A stretch of DNA of 64,000 nt, taken from Bretschneidera sinensis (taxonomy: Eukaryota > Streptophyta > Magnoliopsida > Brassicales > Akaniaceae). A program made the position numbers and the translations under genes. The number at the start of each line of letters is the position of its first letter. Position 1 is the stretch's first letter. Positions 10,316 through 20,990 of the stretch are shown here, piece by piece. The DNA is taken from the NCBI GenBank assembly GCA_023935145.1, contig CM043702.1, positions 77,345,320 through 77,409,319 of the forward strand, in the 5' to 3' direction. The notes beneath the pieces were generated by a model. The model searched no databases, had not been told where the DNA came from, and was given only the letters and a program-made list of their open reading frames with translations.

Positions 10316-12151
10316 ATGCTTAGACCGAGAGATTCGCGAGGTAGATTCATTAGAGGACCCGAATTAGAGTTACCCTCTCTTTCCACATCTGTTAGTGAAA
10401 CCTCGCCTAGATCAAACCATAGGGTACACCCAAATGAGAATTTAGAAGATTTTGTTAACATGGCTGATAATACCATTGAGAATGTTGCTAGGACACTTAA
10501 GGATTACTTACATCCTAGCCGAACAGCGACACCATCATGCATCATGTTTCCAGCCAATACTCACCATCAAAATTTTAAAACAGGGATGATACAATTACTC
10601 CCTACATTTCATGGCTTGGAAAATAAAAACTCATATGTACACATTAGGGAGTTTGAGGTAGTAGTTGCGACTTTTCATAGTCAAGATGCAACTGATGACA
10701 TCGTGAGACTCAAGTTTTTTCCTTTTGCTTTGAAGGAAAAAGCTAAGAGTTGGCTATACTCGCTGAGACCATGATCTATTGGGTCATGGAATGAGATGAA
10801 TCAGGTCTTCTTTAACAAATACTTCCCTCAACATAAGACTAATGCTTTAAAAAGGAAAATCTCCACCTTTGCACAAAAGGACAATGAGACTTTGTATCAG
10901 TCTTGGGAGAAATTTAAGGAATTGTTAAGTATGTTTCCTCACCATGGGTATGAGAATTGGCATTTAGTGAGCTATTTTTATGAGGGACTTACATATAGAG
11001 AACGCCAATTTGAAGAGATAATGTACAATGGTGAATTTTTACAAAAAGATCCTGATGAGGCCATAGAGTATCTCAATGAGCTTACTGAAAAAGCTCACAC
11101 TTGGACTGAACCTAGTGCTACTGAAAGCACAAATAGGTCATGACCTATAGGAAACCCAAGTGGTGGTGGATTATACCATCTTAGGGAAGAAGACAACCTA
11201 AAAGCTAAGGTCGAGATGCTCACTTGGGAATTAGATGCGTTAAAGACTAAAGGCTCAAAGCCAACACATGTGGCTAATCATGCCGAATCTTTGGAACAAT
11301 GTTTTGTGTGTGGCGGGGTAGGTCATCTCGCTCAAGAGTGCCCCACATTTGTTGATATGAGAGGGATGTATGAGGAACAATGTAAAGCCTTAGGCATGTA
11401 CAAGAAGCCTCTTGCACCATTCTCTAACACCTATAATCCGCGATGGCGCAATCACCCCAACTTCAGTTGGAAGTCTGAAAACCAGCAGCTTGCACAACCC
11501 CTTAGATCATACCTTGCACCATATCATGCACCCTCATCCTTTAGGAGTTCTTTAGAAAACACCTTGCATGCTTTCATTGAGGCACAGGGTAAGACAAACG
11601 AAATGTGTGAAGCATTAATCACACAGGTTGTTGAAGAAAGTAAGGAAATAAGGAGCCAAGTGTCCAAATTGATGGGCTCCTTGAGTGTGAATGAGCGAGG
11701 TAAGTTCCCTTCTCAAGCTCAATCCACACCCCATGGACAATACATAGCACAAGCAAATCTGAAAGATTTGAATGCCATTGTGACAAGAAGTGGTAAGTCA
11801 TTACACATTCCAACAATGAACAAATCTGAGGATGTGGAAAAAGGTCAAGGTAGTAGTGATGCCGAGCTGCCCAAGGACCTTGAGGTTACCAAGAGCCCTA
11901 TTAAGGCACCATTCCCTCAAGCCTTAAAATCAAACAAGAAAAATCTGGACCTAAACAATGAAATCCTAGATAACCTAAGGCAAGTAAAACTTAATCTTCC
12001 TCTTTTGCATGTGATTAAACAAGTTCATACTTATGCAAAAGTTCTCAAGGATTTTTGTACAATTAAGAGGAAGCACCATGTAAATAAAACAACATTCCTA
12101 ACAGAGCAAGTTAGTGCTTTAATTGGGAAAAGGATTCCCTCCAAATACTAG
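10316..12151 (+). pseudogene. gag: Gypsy 2 gag
   Basis: One frame from MLRPRDSRGRFIRGP runs through the capsid region and zinc knuckle, with in-frame TGA at 10772-10774 and 11141-11143 and TAG at 12149-12151. The capsid signatures are IQLLPTFHGLENKN, FFPFALKEKAKSWLYSL, NQVFFNKYFPQHKTNALK and YQSWEKFKELL. The zinc knuckle CFVCGGVGHLAQEC (CX2CX4HX4C) is intact at about 11302-11343. The stops at 10772 and 11141 both fit CGA to TGA. A closely similar gag sits in gypsy 3 at 28164. The frame continues into protease, so gag and pro were one polyprotein. Capsid and knuckle package the element RNA. Confidence 0.9.
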
Positions 12152-12880
12152 GATCCTGGCTGTCCAACCATTGCATGTAGCATTGGAAATCATGAGGTTG
12201 GACAAGCATTGCTAGATTTACGAGCTAGTGTAAATCTGATGCCATTTTCTATTTATTTGCAGCTAGGTTTGGGAGAAATCAAACCAATCACTGTGGTATT
12301 CTAATTGGTTGATCATTCAGTCAAAGTACCCCGGAGTGTGGTAGAGGATGTTCTAATTCAAATTAATAAATTTTATTATCCTGTTGATTTCCTAATCCTT
12401 GATACCACTTCTGCTGTTGACACTAACTCTAAAATTCCTTTAGTTTTTGGTAGACCTTTCCTTGCTACTGCAAATGCTCTTATTAATTGTAGGAATGGAC
12501 TCATGAAGCTATCCTTTGGAAACATGACCCTCGAGGTGAACATCTTTAATGTTGCAAAACAGCCAAAAGATGATGACGAGAGCCACCAGTTTTACATGAT
12601 TGAGTCACTCATCGATAGGGGAGTTTCTATAGCACATGATTTTGATCCTCTTGAGTATTTTCTTGTTAATTATGAGTTTGATTATATTAATGATAAATTT
12701 CATGTAATTGATATTTGTGCTATTTTTGATAAATCTCAGGATTATGGCGCTCGAGCATGGCAACCGAAGTTTGAGGAATTGCCTGAAAGAAGCGAGAAAC
12801 AAATCCTTTCAAATGTGGAAGCGCCCAAAGTTGAATTGAAGCCACTACCTAAGGGCTTAAAGCATGTTTTCCTCGATCCA
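12152..12880 (+). pseudogene. Gypsy 2 aspartic protease and linker
   Basis: Same frame as gag. The active-site motif reads ALLDLRASVNLMPF where gypsy 3 has LLDLGASVNLMP, so the Gly after Asp-Leu is replaced by Arg. A TAA at 12302-12304 breaks the frame in VVF-stop-LVDHS. The retropepsin fold is still recognisable as VEDVLIQINKFYYPVDFLIL, IPLVFGRPFLATANALINC and GLMKLSFGNMTLEV. The linker ends WQPKFEELPERS and VELKPLPKGLKHVFLDP. At about 12880 the reading passes straight into an RNase H tail, with no reverse transcriptase between. The enzyme would cut the polyprotein; this copy cannot be active. Confidence 0.88.
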
Positions 12881-13087
12881 GATCATGCAGCCCTCAAGTA
12901 CCTTCTTACAAAGAAGGATGCTAAGGCACGACTAATACGGTGGATCTTACTCTTGCAATAATTTGACATCACCATCAAAGACAAGAAAGGAGTAGAGAAT
13001 GTAGTGGCTAACCATATCTCGAGGGTCACATTTGAGGACACCTCTGATGACATGCCAATCAAGGATGATTTTCTTGATGAGCATTAA
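12881..13087 (+). pseudogene. Gypsy 2 RNase H C-terminal tail
   Basis: HAALKYLLTKKDAKARLIRW then ILLLQ-stop-FDITIKDKKGVEN and VVANHISRV is the end of a gypsy RNase H domain. It is joined directly to the protease linker, so the whole reverse transcriptase and most of RNase H are absent. The frame contains TAA at 12959-12961 and ends in TAA at 13085-13087. Decayed coding sequence (LFVTTLPWFAYIVNYLATVR) continues to about 13150 before a frame change into integrase. Confidence 0.88.
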
Positions 13088-13176
13088 CTCTTTGTTACTA
13101 CTCTACCATGGTTTGCTTATATCGTGAATTATTTGGCTACCGTGAGATATTGATGGATTGAAGCGCTCAAGACAAG

Positions 13177-14463
13177 ATGAAGTTCTTGAATGAGGTACGT
13201 AAATTTTATTGGGATGACCCCTATCTTTTCAAATACTGCCCTGACCAAATTTTAAGGAGTTGCATCCCTAATGAAGAGATTGCCAGCGTCTTAGAATTTT
13301 GTCACTCCCAAGCTTGTGGGGGCCACTTTTTAATGAAAAAAACCGCTACAAAAATTTTGCAGTGTGGATTTTATTGGCCCACCTAACTTAAAGATGCAAA
13401 CATCTGTTGTCGCTCATATGAAAAGTGTCAGAAGTTAGGAGCTACGTCTCGTCGTAATATGATGCCCTTACACCCAATTTTAGTAATTAAAATCTTCGAT
13501 TGTTGGGGCATTGATTTTATGGGACCATTTCCTCCTTCCTTCGGATATCAATATATCATTGTGGCAATAGATTATGTGTCAAAATGGGTAGAGGCAGCAG
13601 CTTGTCGGAGCAATGATAATAGAACGGTAATTAAATTTCTTAACAAAAATGTGTTATCTCGATTTGGTACACCACGTGCTATAATTAGTGATTGAGGTAT
13701 GCATTTTTGCAACCGTTCTTTTGAAGCTTTGATGAGAAAATATGGGGTGTTACATAAGATCTCCACTGCTTACCACCCTCAGAAAAGTGGACAAGTAGAA
13801 CTTGCAAATAGGAAAATTAAATAAATTCTAGAAAAAATGGTCAACTCGGATCGCAAGGATTGGTCATTGAGACTAGTTGATGCGCTTTGGGCCTACCATA
13901 CAGCTTTCAAAACTCCCTTAGGTATGTCACCTTATAGGCTTGTTTTTGGAAAGCCTTACCACTTACCTGTAGAGCTCGAGCATCGAGCTTATTAGGCCAT
14001 CAAGTCTTTCAATTTTGATATAGGAGAAGCAGGTAAGCTTAGGAAATTTCAGTTGACCGAGTTAGAAGAGTTAAGAAATGATGCTTATGAGAACTCTAGA
14101 ATCTATAAGGCTAAGATGAAAGTGTTTCATGATAAAAATATTTTGAGGAAAACATTTAAGCCTAATAATCGGGTGTTCTTATACGATTCTAGACTCAATA
14201 AACATCTAGAAAAATCTCGGTCGAGGTGGACCAGTCCTTTTGTAGTGAAGAATGTTTTTGCAAATGGGGCGGTAGAAATAGAGGATACTAGAGATGGTCA
14301 AATCTTTAAAGTAAATGGTCAACGCCTTAAAATATTAATTGATAGGCAAGATCCGAAAGTGGAAGACGTTCCGCTTATGGATCCGATCTATTCACTTAAG
14401 GGTATGTTTTTATTTCTGTTTTTATTTATTTTTACTTTGTTTTGTTTGTTTTGTTTTAATTAA
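13177..14463 (+). pseudogene. Gypsy 2 integrase
   Basis: The frame opens MKFLNEVRKFYWDDPYLF. The N-terminal zinc site is partly visible (CHSQACGGHF, then CRSYEKCQ). The catalytic core has all three acids: D in WGIDFMGPFP (about 13515), D in PRAIISD before a TGA at 13693-13695, and E in [12 protein letters not shown]. In-frame stops also occur at 13384-13386, near 13822 (K-stop-ILEK) and near 13993 (AY-stop-AIK, probably from Trp). The C-terminal part has RVFLYDSRL and RWTSPFVVKNV, the usual gypsy tail. It ends in a hydrophobic run at 14403-14463. Integrase joins cDNA to host DNA; this copy is dead through its stops. Confidence 0.9.
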
Positions 14464-15035
14464 GTTTCTTTCGATTTCAATTTTTAGTTTTTTAGTTTAA
14501 TTTAATCTAATTTTTAGCGTAGAGTTTATTTTTATTCATTTGACTAAATTTATTATTATTTTTATGTGGAACAAACAAGAACAAACAAGCTATTTTTAGC
14601 AACAAGTCCAGGTATAGTGCGCGCCGCGCCCCAGCAGTCTCGCGCCGCACCCTGCCTCACCCTCTCAGGCTCTCACGCAGCACCCAGCCTTTCCAGCGCC
14701 GCACCCCATAGAAACATGCCAAATATCCCTTAGGTCTTCAAGCCGCGGCTCAAGCCCATGAAAACCCTCACTTACCCACTCAGTTTTACTCAAAATTTCT
14801 TGATTCTGACATAATTTCTTGGAGGATTTAACACTAATATTGCAGATTTTGCTGGAAATTTCTCCACAAAGCTTGGTTCTAAGAGGATTTTGGGTTCTTC
14901 AAGAAGATTTCAAGTTGGTGGGTACTCTTTCTTCTGTCCAACGTTTGGCATCAAGTAAGACCAATTTCTTCTCTTTGTTGTTCATTTGTGCTATTTGGGT
15001 GGTTGATTTTGAATTAGTTCTATTGCTCCATACAT
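14464..15035 (+). other. Gypsy 2 spacer with a CG-rich word array
   Basis: No gene. After a T-rich stretch, 14617-14760 holds GCGCGCCGCGCCCC, CGCGCCGCACC, AGCGCCGCACC and CTTCAAGCCGCGGCT. The last 15-base word is also found in the copia A LTR at 8122-8136. A possible transcript start or leader for the following gene cannot be judged from sequence alone. Confidence 0.6.
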
Positions 15036-16163
15036 TTGATTCAAATGGCTCCTAAAACTAAGAGACCAAGGGGGAAACAACCTCAAAAGTATGATGAGAG
15101 AAAATTTGTTAGTTTTGAGGCTAGTGAGAGATATATGAGGATGATGCAGGCTAGGAAACCCATTCTTGAGAGAGGATTCACCATCACAGAGAGGGGAAAC
15201 CCAACCTTGTTTAGAATGATCATTGATAGGAATTGGGGTACATTAGCAAGATAACCATCTCATTCCCTTACAAATGTGGTTAGAGAATTATACGCTAATG
15301 AAGACGAACATAGGAATGGTAAAGTGAGGGTGAGAGGAAAAGTAGTTTCTTTTACCAATAGATTCTATGGGCTACCGGACATAGAAAACAGTGCGTATAT
15401 TGCATATGCATCTAATATTGATTATGAAGAGATTTTCAATACTCTCTGTATTCCGGGCACAACATGGAAAGTGACAAGTGATACCCCTAAAACCTTGCCA
15501 GGTACTTCTCTAACTGTTAATGCTCGAGCTTGGTAATATTCTGTGTATCAGAGGTTGATGCCTGCAACGCACTATAGTGACATTACTATTGAGAGAGCTA
15601 TTATTATTTATGCCATTTTGATGGGCATGACTATTGATGTGGGCCAAATCATATTTAATTCTATCATACACACTGTGCGACAAAAGCTTGGATTGTACTT
15701 CCCTTCACTAATTACCCAATTATGCCTCCAAGTTGGCGTCCAATACAGTCCTGATAAGGAGGCCCAACAACCCAAGAAGCCCATCGATGATGGCATGCTC
15801 ACTCTGATTAAAGCTTCAAGGCCACCAGCTCCGGGAGAGAGAGCAGTGATTGCTGCCCCCCCTCCTCCTTCTAGGCATTTCACTATTGCAGAGTGCCTTA
15901 AGCGTTTAGAGATTCATTTTGACAAGCATCAGAAACTCTTGCATGATAGGTTTGATCGTCAAGAACGATTCTTGGCTAGGCAAGCCGATTATCAAGCAGA
16001 GGTATACTCTTCTTTTGGTCAGATGTACCAACACCTTGCCTCCGCCACTGGTTGTGACATAGATCATTTTTCCACTTTGCCACCCTATCTGGTTTCATCT
16101 TTTGATCTAACTCCCGAGGAAGGTGAAGAGAATGAAGAGGAGGATGAAGACATAGAGGATTAG
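15036..16163 (+). pseudogene. Extra 3' gene of gypsy 2, putative plant transposon protein
   Basis: One frame of 375 codons starts MIQMAPKTKRPRGKQP (the ATG at 15045 is the better start) and has TAA at 15252-15254 and 15534-15536. Its central part, with RGKVVSFTNRFYGLPD, YEEIFNTLCIPGTTWKV and MPATHYSDITIERAIIIYAI, resembles the domain Pfam calls Putative plant transposon protein; the family name is from memory. The C-terminal part has PPAPGERAVIAAPPPPS, a helical stretch LKRLEIHFDKHQKLLHDRFD and an acidic end EEGEENEEEDEDIED. It lies where Athila elements carry an env-like gene, but no signal peptide or transmembrane segment is seen. Its role is unknown. Gypsy 3 has lost it. Confidence 0.7.
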
Positions 16164-17897
16164 TCTTGGGTTCTATCTTGTTTATCTCCTTTTATTTTAT
16201 TTTTTTTATTATCGGATGACTGTACTAACATTTATTGTGTAATTTTTTTCGTTATTTTATTTTTCATACTTTATTTTCATCTTTAGTTATTTATTTCCAT
16301 TTCATGTGTTAACCTAACATATGATGGGAATCGTAATGTTACACCGCAATTGCGTTCTTTTTATTTGTTCTATTCTCTTTATAGATCGAAATTTCAACAA
16401 GAAGAACGACATGCAGTTCAAATGGTGGTGCTCAATTTTCAGCTTCTGTGCACTTTTGTTTACAAAGGGAGTTTCCTTTACTCTTTCTTTCACATTGAGG
16501 TCAATGCAATTTTTATGTTGGGGGTGGAGGAAACGTATCTCTTTTTTACATTGAACTGCTTGGTGTCATTTTCCCTCTTTGTTTGTTTTTAGCATGCTAT
16601 GTGTTAGGCCTTAGAGTTAATTGGCATGTCAATGATATGAGCTGAATTGAGATAGCATATAGCATTTAGAAGAAGTTAAATCTTGCTTTGGTTTGAAAAT
16701 AATTTAAGTGTCAATCTTCATTTAGTTTGAGACCCTGGTTTGCGGTAAGATTGCATGATCAGTCTAAAATATTTAGAGAAGTTTTATATGTGATTGTTTT
16801 GTGAATACTTTTGCGGTCTTGACAAGCTCTAGATCTTATTTGATAATCACTTGAGGCTAATTCTTAGAATGCACATTACTTAGGATATGATATAGGCCAT
16901 TTTTTGACCGTTTGAGCTTTCCAAACTTACCCTTGCTATATTTATCGCTAGTCACCTGTTTGAGCCTTTTCTTAAAAAAGAATTTGAGCCTTGTTTCTTT
17001 TGATAACCCATTTACTTACCTTTATGAGCCTAAAAATATTTTATACTTACCTTTCTTTTAAAAGAACTTAGCTATACACATTTTTTGAAAAGCACTTAAG
17101 AGGAGTAAGGATGGAAATATGAAAAAATATTACTACCACAACCCAAGTACATTAAGGAGATAAGTTGGGGGTTGTGGAAAAGAAAATAAAAAAAAAATTG
17201 AAAAAGAAGGTGAATGGTTTTATGCCAAAATAAAAAGGCTTCTGAGTTAGAAGTGAATTATGGCAAAGAAAGAAGAAAAGAAAAAAAAAAGTGATGATTT
17301 TTTGAGAGAAATGCTCGAAAAATGGTTGAAAGAGTTGGGTGTTGAAGTAAGGCTATCAAGTGCATAACGTGGTTGTGTTTAAAATTAAGAGATTGAGTTC
17401 TTTTACTTGTTGAATCATTCCCGTTCTTTCTTAACCTTTACCTTAGCCTAATGTTACAAGCTTATTAAAGACCTATTGATCCAATGTAGTGTAATTTTTC
17501 TACAATAGTGAAGAGTGATTTGAAAAGTGAGCCTATGGAGCTTGATTTGTGATTGATGTTACACGATTTATTATGTTTTTAGAGGCCAAGACTTGTATTC
17601 ATGAATGTTGTGCATAAAATCATCCGAGTGTTTGGATTAATGGTTTGTGGTAAGATGGATGTTAGGAGTCGATAGCAATTTTAAGATTGATGTTTGGATT
17701 ATTTTTGGATTTGGGCGATATTTAATGATTCTATGAGCTGTGTGTTATGTGCGATTTTTGAGACAAAAAGTTGAATTACTCTTGGATTAATGCTAGCATT
17801 GCTTTACTTCGTTTTGATTTCTACCATAGAATTCATTTCATATTGTCTTGTTTTCGCTTGAATTCCTAAGGACTAGCAATAAGCTAGTTGGGGGTTA
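16164..17897 (+). other. Gypsy 2 long 3' non-coding tract with two purine tracts
   Basis: No gene is supported. A TTGGGGGTGGAGGAAAC tract at 16518-16534 follows a short segment (ACATTGAGGTCAATGC) and is conserved in gypsy 3. The true polypurine tract AGTTGGGGGTTA lies directly before the 3' LTR. The stretch 17150-17310 is A-rich. The whole tract aligns by eye with 31000-32442 in gypsy 3. Confidence 0.7.
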
Positions 17898-19248
17898 TGA
17901 TGAGTCATAAAATGCATCTTAACAGTGCTTATTCATTAGTATTTTAGGATTGATCTAGGTTTGAATTGCACTTTTATACCTTAACAACTCTAAAGTGATA
18001 TTTTTGGATTGTTGATCTATTTCGATACATTTTTCAGGTACTTTGAGTCCAAAAGAGGTGGAAAGCCATCATAGCTTAAAGCACGATGCTTCGATGCACA
18101 TTAGAGTGAAGGCATGGTTGCGGAAGGACAAAATGAAGAGAAACCAAGTCTTTAGTGTGTGCGCTACGACCTGAAAAGTCTAAGCCTCGGCCTCCAGAAC
18201 CAAGCCCGAAAAGCTTCAGTGTGCACCGTGGCCTAAACCAGTCCAAACGGCGGCCTGGCAGTCTGAGCCGCGGCCTGGACCAATTTGGGCTGCGGCCTCC
18301 AGAAAGTTGAAGAAACCACCTAAAAGGCTGAGCCGCGGCCTAGATTAATGTGGGCCGCGGTGCGAGCTCGATGCTTTGTTTTCGAGTTACGACTTAATTA
18401 GGGTTTTAAAGATAGTTTAAACCCTAAAACACCCTTGTACCTTTTATATTATAAATAGATCACTTAAGGTTTGATAAAGCAACAATCATTAAGGCTGGAA
18501 AACTCAAGAAGGCTGCCACATTCTCCCCCATCAAAATGTTCAAGCATGAGCCCCATGGCCAGCTAATCTCCAAGCAAGGCAAAGAGATGAATCCCTAGGT
18601 GTAGTTGTTCTTATTTTCCATTATTGATTCAGTTGTAGTTTGGATTTATTGTCAAAACATTGCTATGATTTACTCTTTTGATTTAATTAGAAGATTTTCT
18701 CTTAATTCGATGATTGTATCTTTCTCCTCGATATAAGTCTAGTCATGCTCTTCTTATGTCAAGATTGTTAGATGTGATTGAGTTAGGTAGATTTATCTTT
18801 TAGGTTTGTCCATTACTGCGATATTGTCATTAAGATATATTGTCGTTTCTTGATAAATCTATAGGATAGCTCATGTGTGCTTAAATCGAAAGTAAAGAGT
18901 ATTTCATAGCAATTGCATTAGGGTTTACATATGCTTTGATTGAATATTTGATGATTGTCTGTTTTGGATGTGAAACTAGTAATCGAGATAAAAACAATTG
19001 AATCAAGATCGGAATAAGGCAATGAACCTAGGGAGGATTCCCAGAACCTTGTTGTTTCTCTATTACATTCTTCAATCTATTTACACAATTTTCTCATATT
19101 ACTTCATTATCAAAACACAAATTTTCTCACTTGATCTTTATTGTTCGTGTTAAGGTTTACACTTTCCCTTCTAGATCGCTTATCTCCCTGTGGAATCGAC
19201 ATCCCAAAACTGTGCTACAACTACCACGTTATACTTTAGGCGTAATCA
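17898..19248 (+). repeat. 3' LTR of gypsy 2
   Basis: Begins TGATGAGTCATAAAATGC and ends GGCGTAATCA. The TATAAATA box is at 18450-18457. The CG-rich array at about 18157-18375 includes GAGCCGCGGCCTGG and GGGCCGCGGTGCGAG. It differs from the 5' LTR mainly by gains and losses of array units and by scattered substitutions. Confidence 0.9.
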
Positions 19249-19982
19249 CACAACTTTCGTTTAAGTTGAAGAAGTAGGAAGTAATCGATCTTCTCTTATC
19301 CCGGTCTGCTCCATACTCTGAATCAGCATAACCCTCAAGACAGATGGAGTTACCCTTCTTCTCATAAACCAGCCCCACATCTGGGCTTCCTTTTAAGTAC
19401 CTCAGCAACCACTTCATCCCAAGCCAATGCTCCTTTCCGGGATTACTCATAAACCTACTGAGGACACTTATTGCATGAGCAATATCTGTTCTAGTGCTTA
19501 CCATGGTGAACATTACAGATCCAACCGCACTAGAGTAGGGGACCTTTTCCATATCTTTCTTCTCCTCATCCGATCTTGGACATTGATCGCTGGAGAACTT
19601 GAAATGACCAGCAAAGGGAACCTTCACTAGTTTGCTATCTTCCAATAGGAACTTAGATATCATCTTCTCTACGTAGGAAGTTTGAGAGATCTTCAATCTG
19701 TTTCTCTCCCTTTCCTGGATTATACACATCCCAAGGATCTTCTGTGTATGGCCAAGATCCTTCATCTCAAACTCCTCACTGAGTTGAGACTTCAATTTTC
19801 CTATCCTCTCCATGCTGCTCCCAACCAGTATCATATCATCTACATATATGAGGATGATCACCACTTCCTCCACCTTGTGCCCCTTGTAGTATAAGAACGA
19901 ATCATAGTAGCTCCTCATGAAACCCAAGCTAGTTACAAAGAAATCGAACCTCTTATTCTATTGCCAAGGTGATTGCTTCAGG
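19249..19982 (-). pseudogene. Copia A reverse transcriptase C-terminal part and RNase H start
   Basis: The minus strand reads KQSPWQ-stop-NKRFDFFVTSLGFM, then VVIILIYVDDMILVGSS with an intact YVDD catalytic motif, then KDLGHTQKILGMCI, KISQTSYVEKMISKF, SRFMSNPGKEHWLGMKWLLR and the RNase H start EGYADSEYGADRDKRRS. The reading ends against the gypsy 2 LTR and continues at 8824. An in-frame TAG lies near 19960. The N-terminal reverse transcriptase motifs (DMKTAFLHG in copia B) are missing because of the deletion at 20050. The 26722-25811 segment of copia B is a close relative. Confidence 0.88.
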
Positions 19983-20050
19983 CCATAGAGAGATTTCTTC
20001 AAATGGCACACCAACTCCATAGAGAGATTTCTTCAAATTGCACACCAACT
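19983..20050. repeat. 34-bp tandem duplication at a deletion junction
   Basis: Two 34-base units built on CCATAGAGAGATTTCTTC and GCACACCAACT lie side by side with one mismatch. The right edge is the point where copia A lacks about 0.5 kb present in copia B (between about 33846 and 34363). Confidence 0.9.
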
Positions 20051-20990
20051 CTTGTGAGCTGATAGTCCTTTCGACTACCTGCATCATCCACTTTCAGTTC
20101 AGCCTCCTCATAAGTGTCCTGAGCTTGGCATTCATCAATGGGCTCTACCTGGTCTGAACCCTCTTGCCTTCCTTACTTTATCTGAACCTAATTCTCCGTT
20201 ATGCTATACTCCACAAATACTGAACTGGTTTGCTTACTAGCCCCTACAGGGTTAGTTTTCTCCAAATAGGAAAATAGCAATTCATTAAAAATAACATCCC
20301 TATTTATTATGAGTTTCAATCCTTCTTTCTCTAAGGACCACAACCTATACCCCTTAGCTCCTTCCCCATATCCTAGAAACGCACATTTTCTAGATCCTGG
20401 GCTAAGTCTATTATCCTTTTGTTTTGCATATGCAACACACCCAAAAGTTCTAAGGTTGTCCAACTCAGGGGGTTTTCCACTCCATATCTCTTCGGGAGTC
20501 TTATGGTCCACAACCCTAGAGGGTGATCTATTAACCAAATATGCAGCAGTAGACACCGCTTCCCCCCAAACACATTTGGGTAATCTGGATCCATCTAACA
20601 TGGACCTAACCTTTTCCATAAGGGTCTTATTCATCCTCTCAGCAACTCCACTATGCTGAAGGGTTTTCACAACCGTTCTATGTCTTAGAATCCCATTTAA
20701 CCTACAGAATTGATCAAGTTCTTAGTTAAAAATTCTAAGCCATTATTGGTTCTTATCCCCTTAACTACTCTACCCATTTGAGTCTCCACTAGCTTTTTCC
20801 ACACCACTAACTTATTCAAAGCATCTGATTTATTTCTAACCCAATAAACCCAAACCTTTCTTGAACAATCATCAATTAAAGATAGAAAGTAAAAGTTACC
20901 TCCCTGTGTTGGTGTCCTTGCTGGTCCCCAAAAGTCCGCATTAATGTAGTCAAGAATGCCCTTAGACTTGCGCACTCCGGTGTTGAAGCT
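20051..20990 (-). pseudogene. Copia A integrase
   Basis: Minus strand: KSKGILDYINADFWGPARTP supplies the first catalytic Asp (ADFWGP). IRTNNGLEFLTKN has Asn where the second catalytic Asp belongs (usually RTDNG). SGVAERMNKTLMEKVRSML supplies the Glu, and WGEAVSTAAYLVNRSPSR, FGCVAYAKQKDNR and CAFLGYGEGAKGYRLW form the usual C-terminal copia integrase part. There is a stop or frame change between 20697 and 20670 and further decay below 20188. The reading then meets the deletion junction at 20050. The Asn substitution alone would abolish strand transfer. Confidence 0.88.

Larger units (their letters stand above)
8825..19248 (+). mobile_element. Gypsy 2: Athila-like LTR retrotransposon nested in copia A
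   Basis: Two LTRs of about 1.35 kb (8825-10168 and 17898-19248) flank a 7.7-kb internal region: tRNA-Asp type primer site, gag, protease, an RNase H tail, integrase, an extra gene carrying a plant transposon domain, a long 3' non-coding tract and a polypurine tract. The copia A coding sequence stops at its left edge and resumes at its right edge. Flanking bases (caaag and cacaa) are only partly alike, so the target duplication is degraded. The reverse transcriptase is missing, and in-frame stops break every gene. The Athila-like label rests on the primer site, the DLGAS-type protease and the extra 3' gene. Confidence 0.9.

Noticed and set aside
15608..15883. 91-codon minus-strand frame
   Set aside because: It is the antisense shadow of the extra 3' gene of gypsy 2.
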